37,714 nt of DNA from Curtobacterium sp. MCBA15_001 (GTDB taxonomy: Bacteria; Actinomycetota; Actinomycetes; Actinomycetales; Microbacteriaceae). The position numbers were made by a program, and so were the translations under genes. The stretch is from the NCBI RefSeq assembly GCF_001864835.1, contig NZ_MJGI01000023.1, positions 322,525 to 360,238 of the forward strand. The letters are read 5' to 3'. The notes beneath the pieces were generated by a model, which had not been told where the DNA came from, ran no database searches, and worked only from the letters and a program-made list of their open reading frames with translations. This document shows positions 1 through 8,245 of the stretch, in pieces; position 1 is the stretch's first letter; every line of letters starts with the position of its first letter.

Positions 1-24
1 GTCGCGCTGCTGCGCTGACATGGG

Positions 25-30
25 TAGGGT
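25..30 (+). promoter_or_regulatory. Candidate -10 box before a four-codon leader ORF
   Basis: TAGGGT fits the actinobacterial TAnnnT -10 consensus and stands 7 nt before an ATG at 38-40. That ATG opens a frame of only four codons (Met-Gln-Cys-Arg, stop at 50-52) ending 55 nt before the SDR gene. The geometry matches the leaderless starts elsewhere in this window, so transcription probably begins near the ATG. Whether the mini-ORF is translated, or acts as a cysteine-codon leader, is a guess. Confidence 0.35.
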
Positions 31-107
31 CGGCGTCATGCAGTGCCGCTGAACCGTCTCCGACCACCATCTGCGCGCCGATCCCGGCGCTCGTCGAGAG
101 GTTCACC

Positions 108-974
108 ATGTCCGCACACCTTCCCCTGCAGGGCAAGACCGCCCTGGTCACCGGCGTCTCACGGCGCCGCGGCATCGGGTTCGCCGTCGCGACGAAGCTC
201 GCCACGCTCGGCGCGCACGTCGTCATCCACCACCACCGCCCGCACGACCTGGACCTGCCGTGGGGCGGCGACGACCTGGACGCCGTGCGCGACGGCATCC
301 GCGCCCACCTGACCGAGGGCGCACGGTTCGCCGACGTCTCGGCCGACCTGCGGGACCCCACGACCGTGCCCGAGGTGCTGTCGGCAGCCGCGGCGCTGAC
401 CGGCGCGGTCGACGTCCTCGTCTGCAACCACGCCAAGAGCGGCGACGACGGCAGCATCCTCGACATGACCCCGGAACGGCTCAGCGCGTTCTGGGAGGTC
501 AACACCCGCGCGACGATGCTGCTCACCGCGGAGTTCGCGCGCCGCCGGGCTCCCGTCAGCGAGGAGCCGCGTCGACCGGGGGACCGGATCACGGGCGCCG
601 GCCCGTACGCCGAGCCGCAGGGCCACGTGTTCTGGATGACCTCGGGGCAGATCCACGGGGCGATGCGCGGCGAGGTCGCCTACGCGGCGAGCAAGGCGGC
701 GCTCGCCGGGGTCACCGCGACCGTCGCCGCCGAGCTGCTGGAGCTCGGGATCGTCCTCAACACGGTGAACCCGGGCCCGGTCAACACCGGCTACATGGAC
801 CCCGAGACCACCGACCGGTCGCTCGAGGACCTGGACGCGTACGTCGCGAGCACGCCGTTCGGACGCGTCGGGACGCCGCAGGACCCGGCCGAGCTGATCG
901 GGTGGCTGGCGACCTCGGCGGGGAGCTGGGTCGTCGGGCAGGTCCTGACATCGGACGGCGGGTTCGGGCTGTGA
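108..974 (+). CDS. SDR family oxidoreductase
   Basis: A soluble short-chain dehydrogenase/reductase, expected to use NAD(P)(H); the substrate is unknown. The cofactor loop TGVSRRRGIG is at residues 15-24, and the catalytic set reads as Asn132, Ser179, Tyr192 and Lys196 (YAASK). The usual NNAG motif is replaced by CNHAKSG at 106-112. An Arg/Pro/Glu-rich insert at about 146-170 precedes the catalytic strand, which makes the protein (288 aa) longer than the usual 250. The C-terminal TSDGGFGL is typical of the family. The ATG at 108 has GAGAGG 6 nt upstream. It is monocistronic as far as the window shows; nothing nearby indicates its pathway. The family is certain and the function is not. Confidence 0.9.
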   Translation: MSAHLPLQGKTALVTGVSRRRGIGFAVATKLATLGAHVVIHHHRPHDLDLPWGGDDLDAVRDGIRAHLTEGARFADVSADLRDPTTVPEVLSAAAALTGAVDVLVCNHAKSGDDGSILDMTPERLSAFWEVNTRATMLLTAEFARRRAPVSEEPRRPGDRITGAGPYAEPQGHVFWMTSGQIHGAMRGEVAYAASKAALAGVTATVAAELLELGIVLNTVNPGPVNTGYMDPETTDRSLEDLDAYVASTPFGRVGTPQDPAELIGWLATSAGSWVVGQVLTSDGGFGL

Positions 975-1090
975 GCACGCTCGGCTGACCTGCCTGTTCT
1001 GCCCCCGCTCTGGGGTCCACGCCCGACCCGCCGCACTGACACGGCCTTCCGAACCACCCTCACGCATCCACCCGAGGATCGGAACCCGTC

Positions 1091-1720
1091 ATGCCCGTCG
1101 TCACCATGCCCCGGACGCTGGCTCGTCCTGCCACGTCACCCGAGCCTCCCGTCGGTCCCGGTCCGCATCCCGTCACGGAGCGGCGGGCCGAGGACCGTGT
1201 GCTCGTCGGCCGGGCCGCGGGCGGCGACGCGGAGGCCTTCGCGACGATCATGCGACGGACGCGCGACATGCTGCGCGCCACGGCACTGGGCATCCTCGGC
1301 GGCTCCAGCGACGCCGACGACGTCGTGCAGGAGACCTTCATCGCGGCCTGGGACCACCTGGACGGCCTGCAGGACGGCGCCGCGATCGCGGGCTGGCTCC
1401 GGACGACGGTGCGGCGGCGCAGCTACGACCGGCTGCGGAGCGCGTCGGTCCGGCGGCAGGCCGAACTCGGCGACCACCTGCCCGCGGCGCCGGAGCGCGC
1501 TCCGGCCGCGGTGGCGGAACGGCTGTCCCTGGTGGCGGCCGCGCAGCGGGTGCTCGACGGCATGCCGCCCGTGCAGCGGCGGTGCTGGGAGCTGCGGCAC
1601 CTCGAGCGGCGGAGCTACCACGACATCGCGGCTGCGCTCGGGCTGCCGGTGTCGACCGTCCGTGGGCAGCTGGCGCGGGCGCGTGTGGCGGTGGAGCGGG
1701 AGCTCGCGCCCTGGCGGTAG
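1091..1720 (+). CDS. ECF-type RNA polymerase sigma factor
   Basis: A 209-aa extracytoplasmic-function sigma factor with only regions 2 and 4. Region 2 spans about residues 48-110 and carries DADDVVQETFIAAW; region 4 (about 155-205) has a helix-turn-helix ending STVRGQLARAR. The first 30 residues are Pro-rich and look disordered. No anti-sigma gene adjoins it: the next gene is convergent. It is clearly related to the second ECF factor in this window (24226-24792), sharing DDVVQETFI, QRRCW and STVRG. The start at 1091 is the first ATG; GAGG about 13 nt upstream is a weak ribosome site, and an in-frame ATG at 1106 is possible. Its regulon is unknown. Confidence 0.9.
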   Translation: MPVVTMPRTLARPATSPEPPVGPGPHPVTERRAEDRVLVGRAAGGDAEAFATIMRRTRDMLRATALGILGGSSDADDVVQETFIAAWDHLDGLQDGAAIAGWLRTTVRRRSYDRLRSASVRRQAELGDHLPAAPERAPAAVAERLSLVAAAQRVLDGMPPVQRRCWELRHLERRSYHDIAAALGLPVSTVRGQLARARVAVERELAPWR

Positions 1721-1776
1721 CGGTCGCGTCACTCACCAGCGCAGGACCGGTCCGGAGGCGCGACACGCGTCGCGAC

Positions 1777-1813
1777 GACGACGCCCCGACCACCGGATGG
1801 TCGGGGCGTCGTC
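1777..1813. terminator. Perfect hairpin between convergent genes
   Basis: A 16-bp perfect stem (1777-1792 with 1798-1813) encloses a 5-nt loop CCGGA. It lies between the ends of the ECF gene and the convergent surface-protein gene, so it can serve both strands. There is no T-tract on either side. Confidence 0.75.
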
Positions 1814-1825
1814 ATGGTGCGGTCC

Positions 1826-3061
1826 TCAGATGCGGCGGGTCCGACGACGCTTCGCGATGACCGCGGTGCCGATGCCCGCGGCGAGCAGGAGCCCGGCGAC
1901 GGCCAACGGGACCGTCGGGTCGCTGCCGGTGAAGGCGAGTTCCCCGGTCGGGGTGGTCCCACCCCGCACCGGGACGGCTGTGTGCGTCGTGGTCGCGCCC
2001 GGGGTGGTCGGCGTCGTGGCCGGAGCCGTCGGGGTCGCGGTGGCCCCGGGCTGGACGGTCAGCGTCACGGTCTGCGTGGCGTCCGGGGTGGTGCCGTTCG
2101 ACGCGGTGATCGTCACGGTCGAGTCACCGGGCGTCGTCGGGGTCCCGGAGATGACGCCGGTGGTGCTGTCGATGGTCAGGCCGGCGGGCAGCCCGGTCGC
2201 GGTGAAGGTCGGGGTCGGGGTCCCCGTCGCGGTCACGGTGGCGGAGTACGGCGTGCCGGCGGTCGCTGCGGCCGGGGTGCCGGAGGTGATCGTCGGCGCG
2301 ACCGTCTCCGAGGGCGTGCCCGGGGCGGGGCATCCGGTCGACGCGGTGATCGTGTTCGTGTCGAGGGTCACGGCACCGGTGCGGGCGAGCAGCCGGCCGA
2401 CGACGGTGGCGCCGGTGGTGGCGGTGACGGACTGCTGAGCCAGGACCGTGCCCTGGAACTGCGCGCCGGTGCCGACCGTGGCCGAGCTGCCGACCTGCCA
2501 GAACACGTTGCAGGAACTCGCACCGCCGGTGATGGTGATGCGGCTGGCGGAGCCGATCGTCAGCGTGGACGCGGCCTGGAACACCCAGACCGAGTCCGCG
2601 CTGCCGGCCAGGGTCAGTGCACCGTTGTTCGCCAACGCCAACGCGCCGCCGGAGTACACGCCGGGGGAGAGCGACAGCCCGTTCAGCTCGGTCAGGCCGG
2701 TCTGTGTCGGGGACAGCGACGCGGCGACGTCGTAGGCCGTCGTCGTGTCGCGCTGTGCCTGTGCCGCTGCGGCGTCCGTCTGGTGCGTGGTGCCGTTGAC
2801 CGTGCCGTCCGGCGCGCCACCGAAGCCCGTGATCGACGTCCCCGGGGACAACCCGAGGTCGCCGTTGATGACGGACGGGCCGGTGTTCGTGACCGCACTG
2901 GCCCCCAGGACGCCGTAGCTCGCAGCGGTCCCGAGGTTCACCGGCCCGTCGATCACGGTCGCGGCGGACGCCGTCGACGTGGTCATCAGCGCCAGGGAGG
3001 CTGCGAGCCCGATGCCGGTGAGGGCGATCACGGTGGGGCGGAGGAAACGGGACGTGGCCAT
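1826..3061 (-). CDS. Sortase-anchored ice-binding-like (DUF3494) surface protein
   Basis: A 411-aa exported protein. A signal peptide covers about residues 1-33 (ending TASA), followed by a DUF3494 ice-binding-like beta-solenoid domain (about 36-245; cues [40 protein letters not shown]) with cysteines 184 and 244 available for a disulfide. A putative Ig/cadherin-like (He_PIG) repeat spans about 254-337, then comes a Thr/Pro/Ala-rich stalk. The C-terminus carries an LAFTG motif at 375-379, a membrane segment (about 384-403) and an RRRTRR tail, the layout of a class E sortase substrate. DUF3494 domains include true ice-binding and adhesin proteins; which applies here cannot be told. The ATG at 3061 is chosen because it begins the signal peptide; no good Shine-Dalgarno sequence precedes it. 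Confidence 0.88.
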   Translation of the reverse strand: MATSRFLRPTVIALTGIGLAASLALMTTSTASAATVIDGPVNLGTAASYGVLGASAVTNTGPSVINGDLGLSPGTSITGFGGAPDGTVNGTTHQTDAAAAQAQRDTTTAYDVAASLSPTQTGLTELNGLSLSPGVYSGGALALANNGALTLAGSADSVWVFQAASTLTIGSASRITITGGASSCNVFWQVGSSATVGTGAQFQGTVLAQQSVTATTGATVVGRLLARTGAVTLDTNTITASTGCPAPGTPSETVAPTITSGTPAAATAGTPYSATVTATGTPTPTFTATGLPAGLTIDSTTGVISGTPTTPGDSTVTITASNGTTPDATQTVTLTVQPGATATPTAPATTPTTPGATTTHTAVPVRGGTTPTGELAFTGSDPTVPLAVAGLLLAAGIGTAVIAKRRRTRRI

Positions 3062-3218
3062 GGGAGGCGCCTGTCTGAGCGGGAGAGGCACAGGGCGCAC
3101 ATCGACGACGTACGCATGATCTCCGGTCTGCGAAGTGTGCGCGCTCCGCAGGCAGAACGGTGGGAACACAGGGAACTGGCGGTTTCACGGTGCAACGACG
3201 CGAGCGACGGCCGCGCAG

Positions 3219-3224
3219 TACGGT
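3219..3224 (+). promoter_or_regulatory. -10 box for leaderless HAD gene
   Basis: TACGGT lies 6 nt before the GTG at 3231 and no Shine-Dalgarno sequence is present, so the transcript probably starts at the start codon. Confidence 0.5.
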
Positions 3225-3230
3225 GGCGTG

Positions 3231-3899
3231 GTGCACAGGGTCACAGCGGTCGGGTTCGACCTCGACGGCACCCTGTTCGACCACCGCACGGCGTCCCGGG
3301 CCGGTGCCACCGGGTTGCTCGCCGGGCTCGGCGTGGACGTCACACCGGCCGTCCTCGATGCCTGGACGGCTGCCGAGGACGCCCAGTACGAGCACTGGCG
3401 GGCCGGCCGGGTCAGCTTCGCCGAGCAGCGGCGCACTCGACTCCGGACCGTGCTGCCGCCGCTGGGCATCGAGCCGCCGCCGGACGACGGCGGCCTCGAC
3501 GCGCTGTTCGGCCGGTACCTCGCGGCGTACCGCGAGGCGTGGACGCTGTTCCCCGACGCGATCCCGGTGCTCGACGAGTTGCGCGGGGAGGGGTACCGCA
3601 TCGGTCTGCTGACGAACGGCGCCGGCGAGCAGCAGCGCGACAAGCTCGCGGCGACGGGCCTCGACGCCGCGTTCGACGCGGTCTGCGTGTCCGAGGAGAT
3701 CGGTGTCGCGAAGCCCGACCCGAGGGCGTTCGGTTTGCTGCTCGCCGCGTTGGACGTGACGGCGAACGCCTGCGTGTTCGTCGGCGACGACGCCGCGAAG
3801 GACGTCGCCGGGGCGCGGGCGGCCGGGATGCGCGCTGCGGCGGTCGACCGGCCGCGCGTCGGTCTACGCGAAGCGGTCCGGGAGGCTCTGGCGACCTGA
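3231..3899 (+). CDS. HAD family hydrolase (phosphatase)
   Basis: A 222-aa haloacid-dehalogenase-superfamily phosphatase of the cap-C1 type. Motif I is FDLDGTLFD with the nucleophile Asp10 and acid/base Asp12; motif II is LLTNG; motif III is the Lys in VAKPDPRAF; motif IV is GDDAAKDVAGA. A helical cap lies between motif I and motif II, as in phosphoglycolate-phosphatase-like members. The substrate is unknown. The GTG at 3231 is preferred because motif I then sits at the family-typical distance and a -10 box is 6 nt upstream. It diverges from the DUF3494 gene across about 170 bp. Confidence 0.88.
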   Translation: MHRVTAVGFDLDGTLFDHRTASRAGATGLLAGLGVDVTPAVLDAWTAAEDAQYEHWRAGRVSFAEQRRTRLRTVLPPLGIEPPPDDGGLDALFGRYLAAYREAWTLFPDAIPVLDELRGEGYRIGLLTNGAGEQQRDKLAATGLDAAFDAVCVSEEIGVAKPDPRAFGLLLAALDVTANACVFVGDDAAKDVAGARAAGMRAAAVDRPRVGLREAVREALAT

Positions 3900-3902
3900 C
3901 TG

Positions 3903-4277
3903 TCAGATCGAGCACTTCGTCTCGTCGGGGACCAGCCGGGCGGTGGAGAGCAGCATCTCGTGGTCAGTCGACATGGCGCCGCGGGCGTCCAGGACCAGAC
4001 ACCCGAAGTACGTGCCGTCGTGTCCGTCGACGGCGCAGTCCTCGGTGCTGCCGCGGGAGACGGGCATGACCACGCGCTGGCCCGGTCGCAGGCCGTCCCG
4101 GTTGTCCCAGAGGCACGTCAGGTCGACGGTCTCTGCCTCGTCGTTGACCACCGTCACCTGGACCTGCGGCTGGAACAGACCGAACGTCGATCCGACCGCC
4201 CACACGACGGCGGCGACGGCGACGAGAGCCATCGCGACCGATCCGGCGACGACGGCCAGCAGGGTGCCTCGGGTCAT
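3903..4277 (-). CDS. Small membrane-anchored hypothetical protein
   Basis: A 124-aa protein with one N-terminal hydrophobic segment (about residues 5-30, Ala/Val-rich) ending in FGLFQPQVQVTVVNDEAETV, followed by a compact, probably extracytoplasmic domain with four cysteines (in DLTCLWDN, TEDCAVDG, YFGCLVLD and ETKCSI) that could form two disulfides. I do not recognise the family. Its 3' end faces the HAD gene with a 3-nt gap, and it diverges from the permease. The ATG at 4277 is chosen because TACGCT (-10-like) sits 6 nt upstream and the longer frame upstream has no membrane-protein character. Confidence 0.65.
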   Translation of the reverse strand: MTRGTLLAVVAGSVAMALVAVAAVVWAVGSTFGLFQPQVQVTVVNDEAETVDLTCLWDNRDGLRPGQRVVMPVSRGSTEDCAVDGHDGTYFGCLVLDARGAMSTDHEMLLSTARLVPDETKCSI

Positions 4278-4283
4278 GGCCTG

Positions 4284-4289
4284 AGCGTA
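4284..4289 (-). promoter_or_regulatory. -10 box for leaderless small membrane protein
   Basis: On the minus strand, TACGCT lies 6 nt before the ATG at 4277 and there is no ribosome-binding sequence. This is the same arrangement as at several other starts in this window. Confidence 0.45.
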
Positions 4290-4345
4290 GGACAGGGAGG
4301 CTGGACCGGCGAGGCGGGCCGGCACCGGGCCTCCAGATCGGATCG

Positions 4346-4363
4346 CTGGAACGCGCGTTTCAG
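4346..4363. promoter_or_regulatory. 18-bp near-perfect palindrome, candidate operator
   Basis: CTGGAACGCGCGTTTCAG is a palindrome with one mismatched pair (half-site TGrAACGC). It lies 117 bp before the permease start, in the divergent control region of the nitrogen locus. The RpiR-type regulator at the end of that locus is the natural candidate ligand; this is an inference from position and symmetry. Confidence 0.5.
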
Positions 4364-4375
4364 AACGGGCGGTAT

Positions 4376-4402
4376 GACACACAGCCGTTACATGGGGGAA
4401 AC
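4376..4402 (+). promoter_or_regulatory. GlnR-like nitrogen-control box
   Basis: GACAC-n6-GTTAC-n6-GAAAC: the last two elements match exactly the actinobacterial GlnR consensus GTnAC-n6-GAAAC, and three AC dinucleotides recur every 11 bp. The box is 78-104 bp upstream of the permease, where an activator would be expected to bind. It implies induction under nitrogen limitation. Confidence 0.5.
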
Positions 4403-4479
4403 GGTCGGGGCGAACGGGATCCCTAGGTTTCTGACCAGGCAGGCACCGACTGTCGATCCCACTCCCATCGGAGGACGCC

Positions 4480-6039
4480 ATGGCCACCCAGATCGCGACC
4501 CCTGTCGCAGCGCCCCACGCCCCCCGCACGTCCGACGCCCTCGCCGGCGCCGGCGTCGTCAAGCCGGGCTACGACCCGGCCCTCACCAACGAGGACCTCG
4601 CCCCGCTCCGCCGGCAGACCTGGACGAGCTACAACATCTTCGCGTTCTGGATGTCGGACGTGCACTCCGTCGGCGGCTACGTGACCGCCGGGTCCCTCTT
4701 CGCCCTCGGCATCGCGAGCTGGCAGGTGCTCGTCGCCCTGGTGGTCGGCATCCTGGTCGTCCAGGTGTTCGCGAACCTCGTCGCGAAGCCCTCGCAGCGC
4801 ACCGGCGTCCCCTACCCCGTCATCAACCGCGCGGTGTTCGGGGTCCTCGGGGCGAACGTCCCCGCGATCATCCGCGGGCTGATCGCGATGGCCTGGTACG
4901 GCGTGCAGACGTTCCTGGCGGCGCAGTCGCTCAACATCATCTTCCTCAAGTTCATCCCGGCGTCCGCGGGGCTGCTCGACCACGCGTTCCTCGGGCTGTC
5001 GGCCCTCGGCTGGATCTCCTACGCGATCCTCTGGGTGGCGCAGGCAGCGCTGTTCTCCATGGGCATGGAGGCGATCAAGAAGTTCATCGACTGGGCGGGC
5101 CCGGCGGTGTACGTCGTGATGATCGCGCTCGCCGTGTACCTGGTCGCGAAGGCCGGCATCGGCAACATCTCGCTGAACCTGTCCGAGGGCGAGCCGATGT
5201 CCTTCGGGGCGTCGATCCCGGTGATGCTGTCCGCGGTCGCGATCGTCGTCAGCTACTTCTCCGGTCCGATGCTCAACTTCGGTGACTTCTCGCGGTACGG
5301 CAAGTCCTTCCAGGCGGTCAAGCGGGGCAACCTGTGGGGCCTGCCGGTCAACTTCCTGTTCTTCTCGATCCTCACCGTGCTGTGCGCCAGCGCGACGGTC
5401 CCGGTGTTCGGCAAGCTCATCACCGACCCGATCCAGACCGTCCAGGCGATCGACGCCCCGTTCGCGATCCTGCTCGGCGGCCTGACCTTCGTCACCGCGA
5501 CGGTCGGCATCAACATCGTCGCGAACTTCATCAGCCCGGCGTTCGACTTCTCGAACGTGGCGCCGCGGAAGATCAGCTGGCGCACGGGCGGCATGATCGC
5601 CGCCGTCGGGTCCGTGCTGCTGACGCCCTGGAACTGGTACGGCAACGACCAGGCGATCCTGTACACGCTCGGCATCCTGGGCGCGCTGATCGGCCCGCTG
5701 TTCGGCATCCTCATCGCGGGCTACTACCTGGTCGCGAAGCAGCGCGTCGCCGTGGACGACATGTACACGAAGGACACCGGCGCGCGGTACTGGTACCGCG
5801 GCGGCTTCAACCCGAACGCCATCTGGACGCTCGTCGCGGCCGGACTGGTCTCGGTCGCCAGCGCCGTCCTGCCCGCCGCCCTCGGGGTCCTGCCGGGCCT
5901 GGGCAACTACAGCTGGTTCATCGGTTGCGGCCTCGGGTTGGTGGTGTTCTGGGCCCTCGAGCGCGTCCGACCGAGCATGCCGGTGCTGGACGCATCCGAC
6001 CCGTCGGTCGACGACGGCGCGGCGGTCGGTCGCGCCTGA
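4480..6039 (+). CDS. NCS1 family permease (allantoin/hydantoin-type)
   Basis: A 519-aa integral membrane protein of the nucleobase:cation symporter-1 family (about 12 helices, LeuT fold), probably coupling uptake of a ureide or hydantoin to a cation. The helix-3 motif AWYGVQ (Trp139, Gln143) and DWAGP (Trp205) correspond by pattern to substrate-contacting residues of the Mhp1 hydantoin transporter (Trp117, Gln121, Trp220). The first helix region reads YNIFAFWMSDVHSVGGY, typical of the family. GGAGG is 5 nt before the ATG. The following genes degrade allantoin, which makes allantoin the best guess; other hydantoins or purines are possible. A hairpin (6051-6079) separates it from the enzymes. 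Confidence 0.93.
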   Translation: MATQIATPVAAPHAPRTSDALAGAGVVKPGYDPALTNEDLAPLRRQTWTSYNIFAFWMSDVHSVGGYVTAGSLFALGIASWQVLVALVVGILVVQVFANLVAKPSQRTGVPYPVINRAVFGVLGANVPAIIRGLIAMAWYGVQTFLAAQSLNIIFLKFIPASAGLLDHAFLGLSALGWISYAILWVAQAALFSMGMEAIKKFIDWAGPAVYVVMIALAVYLVAKAGIGNISLNLSEGEPMSFGASIPVMLSAVAIVVSYFSGPMLNFGDFSRYGKSFQAVKRGNLWGLPVNFLFFSILTVLCASATVPVFGKLITDPIQTVQAIDAPFAILLGGLTFVTATVGINIVANFISPAFDFSNVAPRKISWRTGGMIAAVGSVLLTPWNWYGNDQAILYTLGILGALIGPLFGILIAGYYLVAKQRVAVDDMYTKDTGARYWYRGGFNPNAIWTLVAAGLVSVASAVLPAALGVLPGLGNYSWFIGCGLGLVVFWALERVRPSMPVLDASDPSVDDGAAVGRA

Positions 6040-6050
6040 GACCGTCACGT

Positions 6051-6079
6051 CGCGGCCCGTCCTCCACACACGGGCCGCG
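6051..6079 (+). terminator. GC hairpin after the permease gene
   Basis: A perfect 10-bp stem (6051-6060 with 6070-6079) with a 9-nt loop, starting 12 nt after the permease stop. It has no T-tract and may only partly terminate, setting different levels of permease and enzymes. Confidence 0.5.
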
Positions 6080-6191
6080 GCGTCCGGCCGTCCACAGTCC
6101 GGCAGGACCGCCGGGAGGCTCGACGCACCGCCGCCACGATGGTCACGTCCATCAGTTCCACCGCTCCACTCGCACCACCGGAAGGACCCCG

Positions 6192-6929
6192 ATGCGCATC
6201 CGCGTCGTCAACCCCAACACCACCGCCGCCATGACCGAGACGATCGGCGCCGCCGCGGCAGCCGTCGCCGGCCCGGGCACCACGATCCAGGCGGTCAACC
6301 CGACGATGGGACCGGCCTCGATCGAGAGCCACTACGAGGAAGCGCTCGCGGTCCCGGGGCTCCTCGAGCAGATCGCCCTGGGGGAGCGTGACGGGGTCGA
6401 CGCGTACGTCGTCGCCTGCTTCGGGGACCCCGGGCTCGATGCCGCGCGTGAACTGGCGGCCGGACCGGTGGTCGGCATCGCCGAAGCGGGGTTCCACGCG
6501 GCTGCGATGCTCGGCAGACGCTTCGGCGTCGTCACCACGCTGGCGCGGACGACGGGGCGCGCGCACGAGCTCGCCGAGCGGTACGGGTTCGCTCCGCTCG
6601 TGACCGAGATCCGCGCGTGCGAGGTCCCGGTGCTCGAACTCGACGATCCCGCGTCCGGTGCCCGAGCGCTCGTCATCGACGAGTGCCGCACGGTCATCGC
6701 CGGCGGCGCGGACGCCGTCGTCCTCGGCTGCGCGGGCATGGCGGACTTCTGCGCCGACGTCTCGCGGGCGATCGGCGCGCCGGTCGTCGACGGGGTGTCC
6801 GCCGCCACCGTCCTCGCGGAGTCGCTGGTCCGGCTCGGGCTCACGACGGGCAAGCACGGGGAGTACTCGCCACCGCCGCCCAAGCAGCTGACCGGCCTGC
6901 TCGCGCCGTTCGGACGGGTCGCGGCATGA
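6192..6929 (+). CDS. Asp/Glu/hydantoin racemase family (allantoin racemase)
   Basis: A 245-aa cofactor-independent racemase of the aspartate/glutamate/hydantoin racemase superfamily. The two catalytic cysteines are visible: Cys76 in VVACFGDPG and Cys180 in VLGCAGM. The N-terminus IRVVNPNTT and the motif GIAEAGFHAA are typical of hydantoin/allantoin racemases (HpxA-like). In this setting it would interconvert (R)- and (S)-allantoin for the enantioselective allantoinase. The ATG at 6192 follows GGAAGGA by 5 nt. Its TGA overlaps the ATG of the allantoinase. A hydantoin other than allantoin is the alternative substrate. Confidence 0.88.
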   Translation: MRIRVVNPNTTAAMTETIGAAAAAVAGPGTTIQAVNPTMGPASIESHYEEALAVPGLLEQIALGERDGVDAYVVACFGDPGLDAARELAAGPVVGIAEAGFHAAAMLGRRFGVVTTLARTTGRAHELAERYGFAPLVTEIRACEVPVLELDDPASGARALVIDECRTVIAGGADAVVLGCAGMADFCADVSRAIGAPVVDGVSAATVLAESLVRLGLTTGKHGEYSPPPPKQLTGLLAPFGRVAA

Positions 6930-8245
6930 GCGCGGGATCCGTGGTCCTCCGTGCGCAGCAGGCGTGGGTGGGGGAGTCGTCCGGTCCCGCCGCGGTCGTG
7001 GTCCGCGGCGGTCGGATCACCGAGGTCCTCCCCGTCGACGCCGTGGTCGACGGCGTGCCGGACCACCGCATCCCGGACGGGCACGTGCTGCTGCCCGGAC
7101 TCGTCGACACGCACGTGCACGTCAACGAGCCCGGGCGCACCGAGTGGGAGGGCTTCGCGTCCGCCACCCGGGCGGCGGCGCTCGGCGGGGTCACCACGAT
7201 CATCGACATGCCGCTCAACTCGATCCCGGCCACCACGACCGTCGATGCGCTGGCCGTCAAGCGTGCCAGCGCCGCGGGGCGGATCGCCGTCGACGTGGGG
7301 TTCTGGGGCGGGGCCGTGCCGGACGCCCTCGGGTCGCTCGATGCGCTGCACGAGCACGGCGTCTTCGGCTTCAAGTGCTTCACCGCACCGTCGGGCGTCG
7401 ACGAGTTCCCGCACCTCGACCCGTCCCAGCTCCGCCGCGCGATCTCGGAGGTCGCCGCGATCGACGCCCTGCTCATCGTGCACGCCGAGGACCCCGACCA
7501 CCTCGTCGCGCACGATGCCCTGGGTGCCCGGTACGACGACTTCCTGGCGACCCGTCCGGCCACCGCCGAGCAGTCCGCGATCGCGCAGGTGATCGAGGGC
7601 GCGCGGGCCACCGGGGCCCGTGTCCACGTCCTGCACCTGTCCGACGCCGGAGCGCTGCCGATGATCCGTCGCGCGAAGGACGACGGCGTGCGGATCACCG
7701 TCGAGACCTGCCCGCACTACCTGGTGTTCCAGGCGGAGACGATCCCGGACGGTGCCACCGCGTTCAAGTGCTGCCCGCCCATCCGCGACGACGCCAACCG
7801 CGACGCGCTGTGGCAGGGGCTCCTGGACGGCACGATCGACATGGTGGTGTCCGACCACTCGCCCTCGACCGCCGACCTCAAGGTCGAGGACTGGGGGCTC
7901 GCGTGGGGCGGCATCGCCGGGCTGCAGGTCGGGTTCCGTGCCGTGTGGACCGAGGCATCCCGCCGTGGCCTCGGGCTCGACGACGTCGTGCCGTGGTTCA
8001 CGACCGGGCCGGCGGCGCTCGCCGGGTCCACCGACCGCGGGCGCATCGCTCCGGGCGCCCTCGGGCACTTCGCCGTGTTCGACCCGTCCCCGACCGAGGT
8101 CGTCGACGTGACCGGGTTGGCGCACCGCAACCCCGTCTCGGCGTTCGCCGGTCTCGAGCTCTCGGGTCGGGTCACCGAGACGTGGCTGCGTGGCGAGCCG
8201 GTCACGGCATCGTCGACGGCCGGGGAGCTGGTGGACCGTGCCTGA
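6926..8245 (+). CDS. Allantoinase (cyclic amidohydrolase)
   Basis: A 439-aa binuclear-metal amidohydrolase of the dihydroorotase/allantoinase family. Metal ligands are visible in order: His63 and His65 in DTHVHVNEPG, the carboxylated Lys150 in GFKCF, His186 in HAED, His237 in VLHLSD, and Asp310 in VSDHSPS. EPGRTEWEGF after the first pair is typical of allantoinase rather than dihydroorotase. It opens the hydantoin ring of allantoin to give allantoate in the cytosol. The ATG overlaps the racemase stop (ATGA), and its own end overlaps the GTG start of the next gene by 8 nt within a tandem repeat. Dihydropyrimidinase/hydantoinase activity is a less likely alternative. Confidence 0.92.
   Translation: MSAGSVVLRAQQAWVGESSGPAAVVVRGGRITEVLPVDAVVDGVPDHRIPDGHVLLPGLVDTHVHVNEPGRTEWEGFASATRAAALGGVTTIIDMPLNSIPATTTVDALAVKRASAAGRIAVDVGFWGGAVPDALGSLDALHEHGVFGFKCFTAPSGVDEFPHLDPSQLRRAISEVAAIDALLIVHAEDPDHLVAHDALGARYDDFLATRPATAEQSAIAQVIEGARATGARVHVLHLSDAGALPMIRRAKDDGVRITVETCPHYLVFQAETIPDGATAFKCCPPIRDDANRDALWQGLLDGTIDMVVSDHSPSTADLKVEDWGLAWGGIAGLQVGFRAVWTEASRRGLGLDDVVPWFTTGPAALAGSTDRGRIAPGALGHFAVFDPSPTEVVDVTGLAHRNPVSAFAGLELSGRVTETWLRGEPVTASSTAGELVDRA

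Noticed and set aside
3135..3230. An upstream start for the HAD phosphatase
   Set aside because: The extra 32 residues have no family counterpart, and the putative -10 box at 3219 would lie inside them.
4423..6069. A 548-codon minus-strand frame opposite the permease gene
   Set aside because: Composition (Asp, Arg, His, Glu repeats, no hydrophobic core) is that of the antisense of a GC3-rich membrane-protein gene; similar long shadows lie opposite other genes here.
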